The translations under genes were made by a program, and so were the position numbers. The notes under the pieces are model-generated. The model searched no databases and was not told where the DNA came from. It saw only the letters and a list, made by a program, of their open reading frames with translations. Source: Diaphorobacter sp. HDW4A (GTDB lineage: Bacteria; Pseudomonadota; Gammaproteobacteria; Burkholderiales; Burkholderiaceae_C). Taken from it: 64,000 nt of DNA. Every line of letters begins with the position of its first letter. The first letter of the stretch is position 1. The stretch is from the NCBI RefSeq assembly GCF_011305995.1, contig NZ_CP049910.1:3348001-3412000 (forward strand), written 5' to 3'. Below are positions 9,872 to 18,221 of the stretch, piece after piece.

Positions 9872-10657
9872 ATGACACGCGTTCTGATCACCCGCCCATC
9901 GCCCGAAGCCGAGCGGTGGGTGGAGCAGTTGCGGGCGCAGCACATTGATGCCGAGGCCCTGCCACTGCTGTCCATCACCGCCGTGCGCGATCCGCAATTG
10001 CAGGCCGAACTCTCCACGGCCCGTGCCCGGCTGAAAAACTTTCATGCGCTGATGTTCGTCAGCGGCAACGCGGCAGCCGAGTTCCTGGCCGATGGCGTGC
10101 AACTCGCAAACGCTACAAACTTGCCCCGCTTCTGGTCCCCCGGCCCCGGCACGGCGCGCGCGCTGGTGCAGGCGGGTGTGGCCGCATCGCTGATCGACGG
10201 CCCGGCGGCGGAATCGAGCCAGTTCGATTCGGAGAGCCTGTGGCTCGCCGTCGCCCCGCAGATCGGCCCCGGCAAGCGGGTGCTGATCGTGCGCGGAGCC
10301 AACTCCCCGCTGACCAAGGGCGGCAACGGCCGCGACTGGCTAGCCGCGCAGATTGCGGCTGCCGGAGGCGAGACGGAATTCGTCGCGGCCTACGAAAGAA
10401 CGGGCTCGCGGCTCGACTCCAGCGCCAAAGACCTTGCTCGGCGTGCGGCGTCGGACGGTACAGTGTGGTTTTTCAGCAGTTCCGAAGCCATCCAGAATCT
10501 GATGCGGGAAATGCCACAAACCAGCTGGGACAAGGCTTGCGCGCTGGTCACGCACCCGCGCATCGCCGAAGCAGCGCGCGCCGTAGGGTTTGGCCACGTA
10601 AGTGAGTGCCGCCCTACACTGCAGGACGTGACGGCCTCTATAAAATCAACGGTATGA
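9872..10657 (+). CDS. hemD: Uroporphyrinogen-III synthase
   Basis: Cyclises hydroxymethylbilane with inversion of ring D to give uroporphyrinogen III. The family is poorly conserved, but the N-terminal VLITRPSPEAERW, the GPGTARAL segment and the position directly after hemC support the call. 261 residues. Its stop overlaps the hemX start (ATGA), implying translational coupling. Confidence 0.93.
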   Translation: MTRVLITRPSPEAERWVEQLRAQHIDAEALPLLSITAVRDPQLQAELSTARARLKNFHALMFVSGNAAAEFLADGVQLANATNLPRFWSPGPGTARALVQAGVAASLIDGPAAESSQFDSESLWLAVAPQIGPGKRVLIVRGANSPLTKGGNGRDWLAAQIAAAGGETEFVAAYERTGSRLDSSAKDLARRAASDGTVWFFSSSEAIQNLMREMPQTSWDKACALVTHPRIAEAARAVGFGHVSECRPTLQDVTASIKSTV

Positions 10658-11832
10658 GCCTCGAGCCCCAACACACCATCCACGAAGACACACCGGACGC
10701 GCCGGGCGCGGTGCCCCGGGCGTCGGTCCCTGCGCCAGCCCCGGCTCCAGCTCCCGCCGCCGCGTATGCAGCGCCGGCTCCCCCAGTTGCTGCCGTCCAC
10801 GCAGCTGCTGCGGGCGGGTCGCGCCTGCTGGTCACCATCGTGGGCGCGGTCGCCATCGCCGGTCTCGCGAGCAGCTTCATGCTGTGGCAGAAGCTCTCCA
10901 ACATCCAGGAACAGCTCGCCCGCCAGACCGCCGACTCCGGCGCGCAGGCCATCGAGGCCCGCACCATGGCCCGCGAGGCCTCAGACGTGGCGCGCGACAC
11001 CTCGGCCCGCCTCACCGTGGCCGAATCCCGAGTAAGCGAGGTCGCCCTGCAGCGCACCCAGCTCGAGGAGCTGATGCAAAGCCTCTCGCGTTCGCGCGAC
11101 GAGAATCTGGTGGTCGACATCGAATCCGGCCTGCGCCTGGCGCTGCAGCAGTCGCAGCTCACAGGTAGCCTCGAGCCCGTGGTCGCCGCGCTCAAGAGCG
11201 CCGACCAGCGCATCGAACGCGCCGCGCAGCCGCGCCTCGCCCCGGTGCAACGCGCCATCGCGCATGACATCGACCGCATCGGCAAGTCCGCCGTGACCGA
11301 CACCTCGGGCCTGCTCGGCCGCGTGGACGATCTCACGCGCCAGGTCGACGAGATCCCGCTGCTCAACGCCGTGGTGCAGGCCTCGACCATGCGCCAGCGC
11401 AACGCCAATTCGCGCAACGCCGCCGAAGCAGCCGCCCCCCCGCCCGACGCCGACGAGCCGCGCTGGAAAACCGTGCTCAACACCACCTGGGAAGCCATTG
11501 CCGCCGAAGCCCGTGGCCTTGTGCGCGTGAGCCGCATCGATCAGCCTGATGCCGTGCTGATCGCGCCCCAGCAAGCGTATTTCCTGCGCGAGAACCTCAA
11601 GCTCTCGCTGATGAACGCGCGCTTGGGCATCCTCTCGCGCCGCCTTGACTCCGCACGTTTGGACCTCGCCAACGCCAAGACCGCGCTGGTCAAGTATTTC
11701 GAACCCGATTCGCGCTACACGCGCCGCGCCATCGAAACCATCTCGGAGCTGCAGAACAACATGCAGGGCATGGAGCTGCCGCGCCTAGACGAAACCTTTG
11801 CGGCGCTGACCACCGCTGCGGCGGGCCGATGA
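10654..11832 (+). CDS. hemX: HemX-like inner membrane protein, uroporphyrinogen-III C-methyltransferase-like
   Basis: A 392-residue single-pass membrane protein. It has a Pro/Ala-rich cytoplasmic N-terminus, a transmembrane helix at about residues 57-76, then a long helical periplasmic domain. The name comes from the E. coli hemCDXY operon; HemX has no demonstrated methyltransferase activity and is thought to help organise haem synthesis at the membrane. The start was chosen at the ATG overlapping the hemD stop rather than an upstream in-frame ATG at 10606 inside hemD. Confidence 0.9.
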   Translation: MSLEPQHTIHEDTPDAPGAVPRASVPAPAPAPAPAAAYAAPAPPVAAVHAAAAGGSRLLVTIVGAVAIAGLASSFMLWQKLSNIQEQLARQTADSGAQAIEARTMAREASDVARDTSARLTVAESRVSEVALQRTQLEELMQSLSRSRDENLVVDIESGLRLALQQSQLTGSLEPVVAALKSADQRIERAAQPRLAPVQRAIAHDIDRIGKSAVTDTSGLLGRVDDLTRQVDEIPLLNAVVQASTMRQRNANSRNAAEAAAPPPDADEPRWKTVLNTTWEAIAAEARGLVRVSRIDQPDAVLIAPQQAYFLRENLKLSLMNARLGILSRRLDSARLDLANAKTALVKYFEPDSRYTRRAIETISELQNNMQGMELPRLDETFAALTTAAAGR

Positions 11833-11873
11833 TGACGACGACGAAGATGACGATGAACGGAAGGCCCTGATCG

Positions 11874-13151
11874 ATGCGCGCAGCTCTCTGGCTACTGGCC
11901 CTGTTTGGCGTCGCCGTGGCGGTTGCCCTGTTCGCAGGCAACAACCAGGGCACGGTGACCCTGTTCTGGCCCCCCTACCGTGTGGATCTGTCCCTCAACG
12001 CGGTGCTGCTGATTTTGTTCAGCGCTTTTGCGATTGTGTACGGCGCTCTGCGCGGCACCGCCGCCCTGCTGCGCCTGCCGCGCCGCGCACGCCGCTGGCG
12101 TCTGCAGCAAAAGGAACGTGCAATGCACGCCTCGCTGCTCGACGCCATGTCGCAACTGCTAGCCGGTCGATTCCTGCGTGCGCGCAAGGCGGCAGAGACC
12201 TCCATCGCTCAGGAAAACGATCTGTCGCAATCCCTTCCGATCCCGCACGGCAAGCAACTGCGCACGCTAGCCCACATCGTCGCCGCCGAAAGCTCGCACG
12301 CGCTGCAGGACCGCACCACGCGCGAGACGCATCTGCAGCAGGCGCTTGACGCCATTCCGCCCAATGCCTCCACCTCCGAGCAGGAACTGCGTGAAGGCGC
12401 ACAGCTGCGCGCAGCCCGCTGGTCGCTCGACGAGCGTGACGCCAACGCCGCACTTGATCGCATGTCCACCCTGTCCGCCGGTGCCGCACGTCGCACACTG
12501 GCCCTGCGCGCCAAGCTCAAAGCCTCGCGCATGGCACATCTCACCGGTGAAGCACTCGACACTGCACGCCTGCTCGGCAAGCACCGCGCTTTTTCACCCG
12601 CCGCCGCCGAGAGCATCGTGCGCAGCCTCGCCATCGAACTGATCAACGACGCCCACGATCCCACCCAGTTGCAGAGCGCCTGGATGTCGCTGGACCCGAG
12701 CGAACGCGCCATGCCCGAGCTGTCGATCCACGCCGCCCAGCGCTTGTCCCAGCTCGACGGCGACCCGGCGCAGGTGCGCCACTGGCTGCTGCCGGTATGG
12801 GAACGCATGGTCGACCCGAACCAGTCGCTCTCGCAACATCAGGCATTCAAACTGATCGAAGTGCTCGAAGCCAACCTGAGCGGCATCGACGCCACCTGGC
12901 TCGCCCGCATAGAAAGCGCGCAACAGGCCGACCCGCGTGATGCACGTCTGCAGTATCTGTCAGCGGTGGCTTGTCTGCATCGAGAGTTGTGGGGGAAGGC
13001 GCAGCAGCTGTTCACTCAGGCTGCGCCTAAGTTGGCTGACAAGAAATTGCGGGGGAGTGCCTGGCGATTCTTGGCTGAACTCGCCGAGCATCGTAATGAT
13101 GAGGAGGCGGCTGCTCAGGCTTGGAAGCAGGCGGCTATTGCTGTCCTGTGA
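11874..13151 (+). CDS. hemY: HemY-like tetratricopeptide inner membrane protein
   Basis: A 425-residue protein with two N-terminal transmembrane helices (residues about 3-20 and 40-58) followed by a TPR-like helical domain. This is the HemY layout of proteobacterial haem operons and is unrelated to protoporphyrinogen oxidase HemY of Bacillus. The function is not settled, but it follows hemX by 41 bp and ends the operon. It is followed by tandem hairpins and a long gene-poor strip. Confidence 0.9.
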   Translation: MRAALWLLALFGVAVAVALFAGNNQGTVTLFWPPYRVDLSLNAVLLILFSAFAIVYGALRGTAALLRLPRRARRWRLQQKERAMHASLLDAMSQLLAGRFLRARKAAETSIAQENDLSQSLPIPHGKQLRTLAHIVAAESSHALQDRTTRETHLQQALDAIPPNASTSEQELREGAQLRAARWSLDERDANAALDRMSTLSAGAARRTLALRAKLKASRMAHLTGEALDTARLLGKHRAFSPAAAESIVRSLAIELINDAHDPTQLQSAWMSLDPSERAMPELSIHAAQRLSQLDGDPAQVRHWLLPVWERMVDPNQSLSQHQAFKLIEVLEANLSGIDATWLARIESAQQADPRDARLQYLSAVACLHRELWGKAQQLFTQAAPKLADKKLRGSAWRFLAELAEHRNDEEAAAQAWKQAAIAVL

Positions 13152-13189
13152 TTTTTGCTTCTGCTGAGCGGTTGACGACAGAGGCCGGG

Positions 13190-13233
13190 ACTGCCCCCGG
13201 CGGGCAGTAACTTTTTGGTCTTGCCCAAAAAGT
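13190..13233. terminator. Tandem hairpins after hemY (possible bidirectional terminator)
   Basis: Two adjacent stems: ACTGCCC/GGGCAGT at 13190-13208, and ACTTTTTGG/CCAAAAAGT at 13210-13233. The second places a T-run in both orientations. They lie 38 bases after the hemY stop and may end the hem operon; there is no classical U-tract after the second stem. Confidence 0.45.
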
Positions 13234-13510
13234 CACCAAAAATGCGCTTTGAAGTCATGCGGCAAAACTCTCTTCGCGACTGCGTCGCTCCGTTCAAACA
13301 GCTTGCCGCAGAAGTGGCCTGAAGAGGTATTTTCGGCACTTCGCTGCGCTCGTGCTTGTTGCTCCCTCTACTTCGTGAGGGAGTGGGGGTCTCGTGCCGT
13401 TTCACCACACACTGAGCGGCAGACCGATTTCAGCAAAGACGCACGCCGTCCCTTGAGTCAGCGCTGGATTTTTACATTAGCATCAATCACGAGGAACGAC
13501 GGTTCACGAC

Positions 13511-13652
13511 CGAGGCTGTGTGAAAACACCATCGTGTGCGGTCAAGCTGAAAACTCGACCTCTCAGATCGATCTAGGATCGACGATCACGCTGTCGGGAA
13601 TGGTTTTGCCACTCCCGAAAATGTGACCTTTTCGCGTTTTCACACAGCCTCG
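13511..13652. mobile_element. 142-bp element bounded by 17-bp perfect inverted repeats
   Basis: The ends are CGAGGCTGTGTGAAAAC at 13511-13527 and its exact reverse complement at 13636-13652. The interior encodes nothing recognisable. The size and ends resemble a MITE or a deleted insertion sequence. No target duplication is obvious in the flanks. The end sequence resembles termini I associate with bacterial IS elements, but I cannot name the family. Confidence 0.5.
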
Positions 13653-13964
13653 ACCCATTGCGGTCATAAGCTTCGATACAGCGTAGATGCTCGCACGTAT
13701 ACCGGGCGACGTTGACCGCGAGCGCATCGACAGCCCTGGACAACATCAAGAGCGAGCATGGGCTGCTCATGATGCCGGGCGCGCTGAACTCGGCGCCAGA
13801 CAACCTAGTTTTTAGCTGTTTGCCCGTAAGCGCCCAGCACTCCCCCAGGGGGACGCTGTACTACGAGACCCGTGGGATGAGGCACCGGATGGAGGTCACG
13901 CCCTGGGTAGGACACGGGGCTGTCATGGGACTGCGTTGTGTGCGCGATTTTCAATTCCTATTCG

Positions 13965-13992
13965 TGCTAGTAAGCATATATGCTTACTAGCA
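13965..13992. promoter_or_regulatory. 28-bp perfect palindrome, site 1
   Basis: Perfect 28-bp dyad with core AGCATATATGCT flanked by CTAGTA arms. It is the first of three equal-length palindromes sharing GCATATATGC upstream of the AbiEi-like gene, and a likely binding site for that regulator. Confidence 0.7.
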
Positions 13993-14063
13993 TATCATAC
14001 ATATTGCAGCTTCGCAGAAGGCACGAAGAATCAACAACTTGCAGAGCATTAGCGTGATTAATG

Positions 14064-14091
14064 AATTAATGGGCATATATGCCCATTAATT
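14064..14091. promoter_or_regulatory. 28-bp perfect palindrome, site 2
   Basis: Perfect 28-bp dyad with the same GCATATATGC core and AATTAATG arms, 71 bp after site 1. The arms differ from sites 1 and 3, but symmetry is fully kept. Confidence 0.7.
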
Positions 14092-14161
14092 ATAAATCTT
14101 TTTTTAGGTATGTCAAGTGCAGGAATGGGGTTAAGTGAATGATTTATCGAAGCTTATTTTC

Positions 14162-14190
14162 TTGACAGCGTATGATAATAAATTTATGCT
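14162..14190 (+). promoter_or_regulatory. Sigma-70 promoter of the AbiEi-like gene
   Basis: TTGACA at 14162-14167 and TATGCT at 14185-14190 are separated by 17 bp, a near-consensus promoter. The -10 overlaps palindrome site 3, so binding there should block transcription. A GGAGG ribosome-binding site at 14216-14220 precedes the ATG at 14228. Confidence 0.75.
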
Positions 14191-14214
14191 ACTAGGCATA
14201 TATGCCTAGTAGCA
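14187..14214. promoter_or_regulatory. 28-bp perfect palindrome, site 3 (promoter-overlapping operator)
   Basis: Perfect 28-bp dyad with core GGCATATATGCC and arms TGCTACTA/TAGTAGCA. It covers the -10 and probable transcription start of the downstream gene, the expected position of an autorepressor site. Confidence 0.75.
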
Positions 14215-14227
14215 CGGAGGTTGATCG

Positions 14228-15124
14228 ATGATTTCACGGATCCAGATCGCGAAACCAGACATCCTTAAGGAGTTCTCGCAGGGGTCGTCCATCTTGCGGT
14301 TGCGTGATGTCGCAGAGGTCTTCAACCAGAAGCGCGAGTTTTGGCGCCTGGCCAAGAGCATGTCGCTCACCGCGTTCGTGCGCTTCATGACCGAGAAGAC
14401 CGACCTTCGATCAGTCAGCTATCGCTTCCCGCAGCGGCATGTTTCTGGGTACACGTGGGGTGAAGTGCCGATTCTGGAGACGCTTCTTGGACTGGTCGAG
14501 GGCAGTTACCTCAGCCACTACACCGCGCTACGGGTTCACGGCCTTACCGAACAAGTGCCCAAGACGATCTACTTCACCAAGGAGAAGTCGAGCGGTTCGG
14601 CATTCGGCCGAGAGGCAAACGAGCTGTATGATCAGTCGGCCATTGACACTGCGTTCAGTCATCCTCCGAGGGCATCCAAGAACGAGCTTGAACTGACCAA
14701 AGAGCAGGTTCGAGTGGTGATGCTGGAGAGCGCCTATCAGGGCAACCTCGGCGTGACCGCTGGCGAGGTGAACTGGGGCGGCTCCCGGCCGCTGAATCTT
14801 CGCTATACCTCACTGGAACGGACGATGATTGACGTCGTCGTTCGCCCCTTCTATGCAGGGGGAGTCTTCGAGGTTGCCAAGGCCTTCGAGAACGCGAAGA
14901 CAAAGCTCTCAGTAAACGCCATGCAAGCCATGTTGAAGCGGATGGCCTTTGGCTACCCGTACCACCAGGCGATTGGCTACTACTTGGAACGCGCCGCCTA
15001 CAAGCCGACCGTAGTCGAGCTATTCCGACGGCTTCCAATGGAGCGGGACTTCTACCTCACCCACAACATGGGCAAGACCGCCTATAGCAGTCGCTGGCGC
15101 TTATTCGTTCCAGAAGGCTTCTAG
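14228..15124 (+). CDS. AbiEi-like antitoxin / transcriptional regulator
   Basis: A 298-residue protein of the AbiEi antitoxin type. An N-terminal winged-helix-like region (residues ~10-70) precedes the characteristic SYLSHYTALRVHGL and PKTIYF segment (residues 93-116) and a later RYTSLERTMIDVV motif. In AbiE systems AbiEi binds inverted repeats in its own promoter and counters the AbiEii nucleotidyltransferase; the three palindromes just upstream fit that role. Unusually, the partner toxin-like gene is on the opposite strand, and the two coding ends overlap by 24 bp. The GGAGG-preceded ATG is a confident start. Confidence 0.82.
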   Translation: MISRIQIAKPDILKEFSQGSSILRLRDVAEVFNQKREFWRLAKSMSLTAFVRFMTEKTDLRSVSYRFPQRHVSGYTWGEVPILETLLGLVEGSYLSHYTALRVHGLTEQVPKTIYFTKEKSSGSAFGREANELYDQSAIDTAFSHPPRASKNELELTKEQVRVVMLESAYQGNLGVTAGEVNWGGSRPLNLRYTSLERTMIDVVVRPFYAGGVFEVAKAFENAKTKLSVNAMQAMLKRMAFGYPYHQAIGYYLERAAYKPTVVELFRRLPMERDFYLTHNMGKTAYSSRWRLFVPEGF

Positions 15125-15997
15125 CTTCTTGACCTCCCTCACCACAAAGTCGAAATAGTGGTCGAAGGGTCCGACCTGTACACCAGGCTTCATCGCCGCT
15201 CGAACCTCCTCGTACCCTAGGGCGTGGAAGTCTCTTGTCTCCGGGATGTTCGCCAAGAACAAGAGCGGAACACGCTTGGCGGCAAACATCTGCATGACCA
15301 TCTGTTGCGACTCCTCTGCCGACAAGTCGATGCCGAACTTCCTGACCAGGGCCTCAATGTCGATGAAGTCGCGAGCGCGCTGATTCCCCAGGTTTGAGCG
15401 TTGAATAATTTGTCCGTACTCCGGCATCTGTTGGCAGATGGCACGCAGCTTCTCGCACACGATCATTGCAGGGGAATAGACGTAGATCGTGTAGCCATCG
15501 AGTTCGTGGGCTTCCTTGTGCTCCACATACTCGTGCCGGCTGATGTCAATGGTGAACTTCGGGCCTTCGCCTAGTCGGATGGCCTCGCGGCGCATCTGTG
15601 CAAGATCCCGTCCCACCTCGCTGGCCCGCCTATTCGAGATCAGTTTGAACTCGACGAGATACCCACCCCAAAACGACGCTAGCTCGTCAGGCATTCGCCC
15701 TGGCCGAACCGACAGTTTGATGTCGAACGCAAGGTAGCTCTGCAGATCGAAGGTGGCTTCCAGCGCCCGCTGGAGGTTTGGAAGGACAGCCTCGTGATCC
15801 AGGTCGTCCTTCATAGAGAAGTCCAAGTCCACCGAAGCTCTGGAATTGACTTGGTGAACGATGTCCATCGCGTTGCCACCCTTGAGCACCAAGACGTCCA
15901 TCAGTTCATCGTCGGCAAACATGGCCACGATGGCGGCCCGCTTTATAGCCTCCAATTGCTCGCCGGTCGGAACCTCCGCGGCTGCCCCCTTCTTCAT
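15101..15997 (-). CDS. AbiEii/AbiGii-family nucleotidyltransferase (putative toxin)
   Basis: A 298-residue nucleotidyltransferase-fold protein. The hallmark motif LKGGNAMD (residues 38-45) is followed by RASVDLDFS with the DxD pair Asp57/Asp59, as in AbiEii toxins, which modify RNA, probably tRNA 3' ends. The ATG at 15997 has a GGGAG ribosome-binding site; a longer frame back to 16213 lacks support. It is convergent with the AbiEi-like gene instead of following it in one operon, so it needs its own promoter in the 200 bp upstream, where I see no clear consensus. It could also be a solo nucleotidyltransferase. Confidence 0.82.
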   Translation of the reverse strand: MKKGAAAEVPTGEQLEAIKRAAIVAMFADDELMDVLVLKGGNAMDIVHQVNSRASVDLDFSMKDDLDHEAVLPNLQRALEATFDLQSYLAFDIKLSVRPGRMPDELASFWGGYLVEFKLISNRRASEVGRDLAQMRREAIRLGEGPKFTIDISRHEYVEHKEAHELDGYTIYVYSPAMIVCEKLRAICQQMPEYGQIIQRSNLGNQRARDFIDIEALVRKFGIDLSAEESQQMVMQMFAAKRVPLLFLANIPETRDFHALGYEEVRAAMKPGVQVGPFDHYFDFVVREVKKLEAFWNE

Positions 15998-16199
15998 AGC
16001 ATCTCCCGTTGTCGCTTCTGCATGTTGTCTGAATCCGGTCGTGAGCATACCTGTCAGCCAATTGATCTGCAGCAAAGACCGTTGCCGCTGCAGACCTTCC
16101 CTGCAGCCAGCAACGACGGCTTCTGGCCGACTGCTGCCATCCATGGATACGGGCCTGAAGTCTGCATGAGCTCTGCCTCCCTCATGCAATTCCCGCCCC

Positions 16200-18221
16200 T
16201 CACCCCACCCCACGCACCAGATACCCCAACAGCGTAGCCACCACCAGAATCCCCATGAACACGTCCCAGCGTTGCTTGCGCATGTAGTACAGCGCGATGA
16301 CGGCGACCATGGCGAAGATAGTGATCAGGCGGTTGTGCAGGATCGATCCCAGGAAGAAGGTGATGGCGATCTGGGCCCAGTAGACCATCATGTTGCGGGT
16401 GCCGCGTTCCTTTGGCGGGTCGGACTGCGGCGCGGTCTGTGATGCGTTCTGCTGACGATTTCCTGATTGCGACGTGCGCGCGGTCCCGTTGGCGTTGCCG
16501 CCGGTTTGCGGTTGCAGTTGCAGTTGCGGTTGCGGTTGCGCGGATTGGCGGGCGGCCTTGCGGTCTTCGCGGCGTTGTTGGTCGGTTTTTTCGAGCACAG
16601 GGGCGCTGGGCTCGGCGGGTTGCCACCAGGTTTTTCCGTCGGCGCGCACGGGCGGGTGTCCGGCGGCGGAGAGACGGCGGAAGTCTCCTGCGTTGGTGGT
16701 CGTTGCACGATCTGCGCGACTGGCAGCGAGTAGCGCGTCATTGGCTCGGTCGATGGGGTTGCGCATGAGTTGCTGTGCGCTCGCCAGCAAGGGCTTGCCT
16801 TGCCTGGCGTCGATCTGGTGCACGAAGGTGGCGAGGCCCAGTAGTTGCGATGGCTGCGCTGCATGGCCTTCCCAGTGTGCGGGTTTGGCTGCGGCGCCCG
16901 GTTGAGATGCGCGGTGCAGTGCGGCGCGCAGGCGTCTGCGGGTTTCGCGGGAGACGCTGGGGGTGTCACCGTTGACGACCAAACCGGTCACCTCCTGCCT
17001 GCGGCCCTTGCGCATCACGCGTTCCTTGTCGGGGTGCGGCGTGAAGCCTTCGTCGCGCAGAATCCAGCGCACGCGGCCAAGCAGGCGGCCGACGTTGTCG
17101 TGTGCGGCTTCACCGGATGCGGAGAACGTGAGGTCGTCGGCATAACGCGTGTAGACAAAACCGAGCTGAGCGGCGAGGCCCTGCAGACGGCGGTCCATGC
17201 GGCGGCACAGCAGGTTGGTGAGCATGGGACTGGTCGGCGCGCCCTGCGGCAATACGCGCTCCCGCGCCTTGCCGCCGACGAACAATTTCTCGCCATCCAC
17301 CTGCCAGACCTGCGCGCGGTTTTCGCTGCACAGCAGCGCGAACACGGTGGCGATCTTCTCGCCGTAGCCAAGCTGGCGGAATACTCCCTTGATGCGGCCA
17401 AAGGCGATGCTCGGGAAAAAATCCTTCACATCGAGATTGATCACCACGTCCTGCCCCGCATGCGGTTTGGCGTTGCTGATGATCGAGCGGCCGGCGAGAA
17501 AACCGTGCGCCGCATCATGCGCGGGCATCTTCGCGAGCACGTTGTCGAGCACCCAATACTGCGCACGCTTCAAACGCGGCATGGGCGCGGAGATCAGGCG
17601 CTCGCCACCCGTTTTCTTGGGCAGAGTGAACGAGTGGTAATGGTGCGAGCGCGCCACCTCGCGGTGAAAGCTCAGGAACCGCAGTTCCGCCACGCTCACG
17701 CCCATAGACTGCGCGAGCTGCGCGGCGCTCGTCAACGCGGGCAGGCCGTTGACCGCAAGCCGCGTGAGATCTGGCACCGCGCGATCACGGGCGCGCTTTG
17801 GTTTCTTGTCGCTCTGCGCTATGGGCTCATCGGCATCCTGCAGCGAAGCCGAAACACCCGGACCCAGATAACCCACATGCGTGGCACGCTTGTCATGCCA
17901 CGCCAGCGCCTTCTCATAACGCTGCTGCGCCTGCGCGCGCTTGGTCACCTCGCGCTTGTCGCGCGCGTCCTTCATGCGCTGCTTGCGCATCTCGCGCAGC
18001 GCCCGCTCGGGATCGCGGCGCACCGCCAGTTGCTTGTGCAGCTCGGACAACTCGCGCTGCAACTCACCCTCGCGCCGGATCAGCTCCTCGGCCAACTGCG
18101 GCTGGCCCGAGTCCTTGGCCCAGAACCCCAGCCGCTGCATTTCCTCAAGAATGACTTCCTGCTTGCTCGACTGCGAAATGCGCTCGTAGATTTCCGCACG
18201 GGTAGGTTGAGGATTGCTCAT
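16200..18221 (-). CDS. Retron reverse transcriptase with N-terminal extension and membrane-spanning tail
   Basis: 673 residues. Residues 1-120 are charged and helical, probably coiled coil. The RT domain (~165-430) carries the retron marks: NAKPH at 250-254 (NAxxH), Asp264/Asp267 in LDVKDFF, QGAPTSP at 326-332, catalytic YADD at 360-363 and VTG at 411-413. A Gln/Pro-rich linker (561-573) leads to about three hydrophobic helices at 612-670, an unusual membrane anchor. The enzyme should copy the adjacent msr-msd RNA into branched ssDNA. Start is ATG with GGAGG at normal spacing. It lies downstream of the HEAT and SWIM genes and the ncRNA on one strand. An internal ATG at 16391 could give a separate small membrane protein. 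Confidence 0.93.
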   Translation of the reverse strand: MSNPQPTRAEIYERISQSSKQEVILEEMQRLGFWAKDSGQPQLAEELIRREGELQRELSELHKQLAVRRDPERALREMRKQRMKDARDKREVTKRAQAQQRYEKALAWHDKRATHVGYLGPGVSASLQDADEPIAQSDKKPKRARDRAVPDLTRLAVNGLPALTSAAQLAQSMGVSVAELRFLSFHREVARSHHYHSFTLPKKTGGERLISAPMPRLKRAQYWVLDNVLAKMPAHDAAHGFLAGRSIISNAKPHAGQDVVINLDVKDFFPSIAFGRIKGVFRQLGYGEKIATVFALLCSENRAQVWQVDGEKLFVGGKARERVLPQGAPTSPMLTNLLCRRMDRRLQGLAAQLGFVYTRYADDLTFSASGEAAHDNVGRLLGRVRWILRDEGFTPHPDKERVMRKGRRQEVTGLVVNGDTPSVSRETRRRLRAALHRASQPGAAAKPAHWEGHAAQPSQLLGLATFVHQIDARQGKPLLASAQQLMRNPIDRANDALLAASRADRATTTNAGDFRRLSAAGHPPVRADGKTWWQPAEPSAPVLEKTDQQRREDRKAARQSAQPQPQLQLQPQTGGNANGTARTSQSGNRQQNASQTAPQSDPPKERGTRNMMVYWAQIAITFFLGSILHNRLITIFAMVAVIALYYMRKQRWDVFMGILVVATLLGYLVRGVG

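Larger units (their letters stand above)
13152..14161. other. Gene-poor junction between haem operon and defence island
   Basis: No supported gene is seen in this roughly 1-kb stretch. It holds tandem hairpins just after hemY, a 142-bp element bounded by 17-bp inverted repeats and two of the three 28-bp palindromes. Base composition falls toward AT from about 13950 onward. Open frames inside it (for example 13712-13990) have no recognisable domain. The strip looks like an insertion junction where accessory DNA meets the core genome. Confidence 0.6.

Noticed and set aside
13712..13990. 92-codon frame before the palindromes
   Set aside because: No motif, and it runs into palindrome site 1; likely chance.
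13152..14227. CRISPR array in the repeat-rich strip
   Set aside because: The three palindromes are irregularly spaced with different arms, and no regular direct repeats or cas genes occur.
16500..16545. Hexanucleotide-like tract (CAACCG/CAACTG type) in the RT linker, considered as a phase-variation switch
   Set aside because: The unit length is a multiple of three, so slippage would change linker length but not reading frame.
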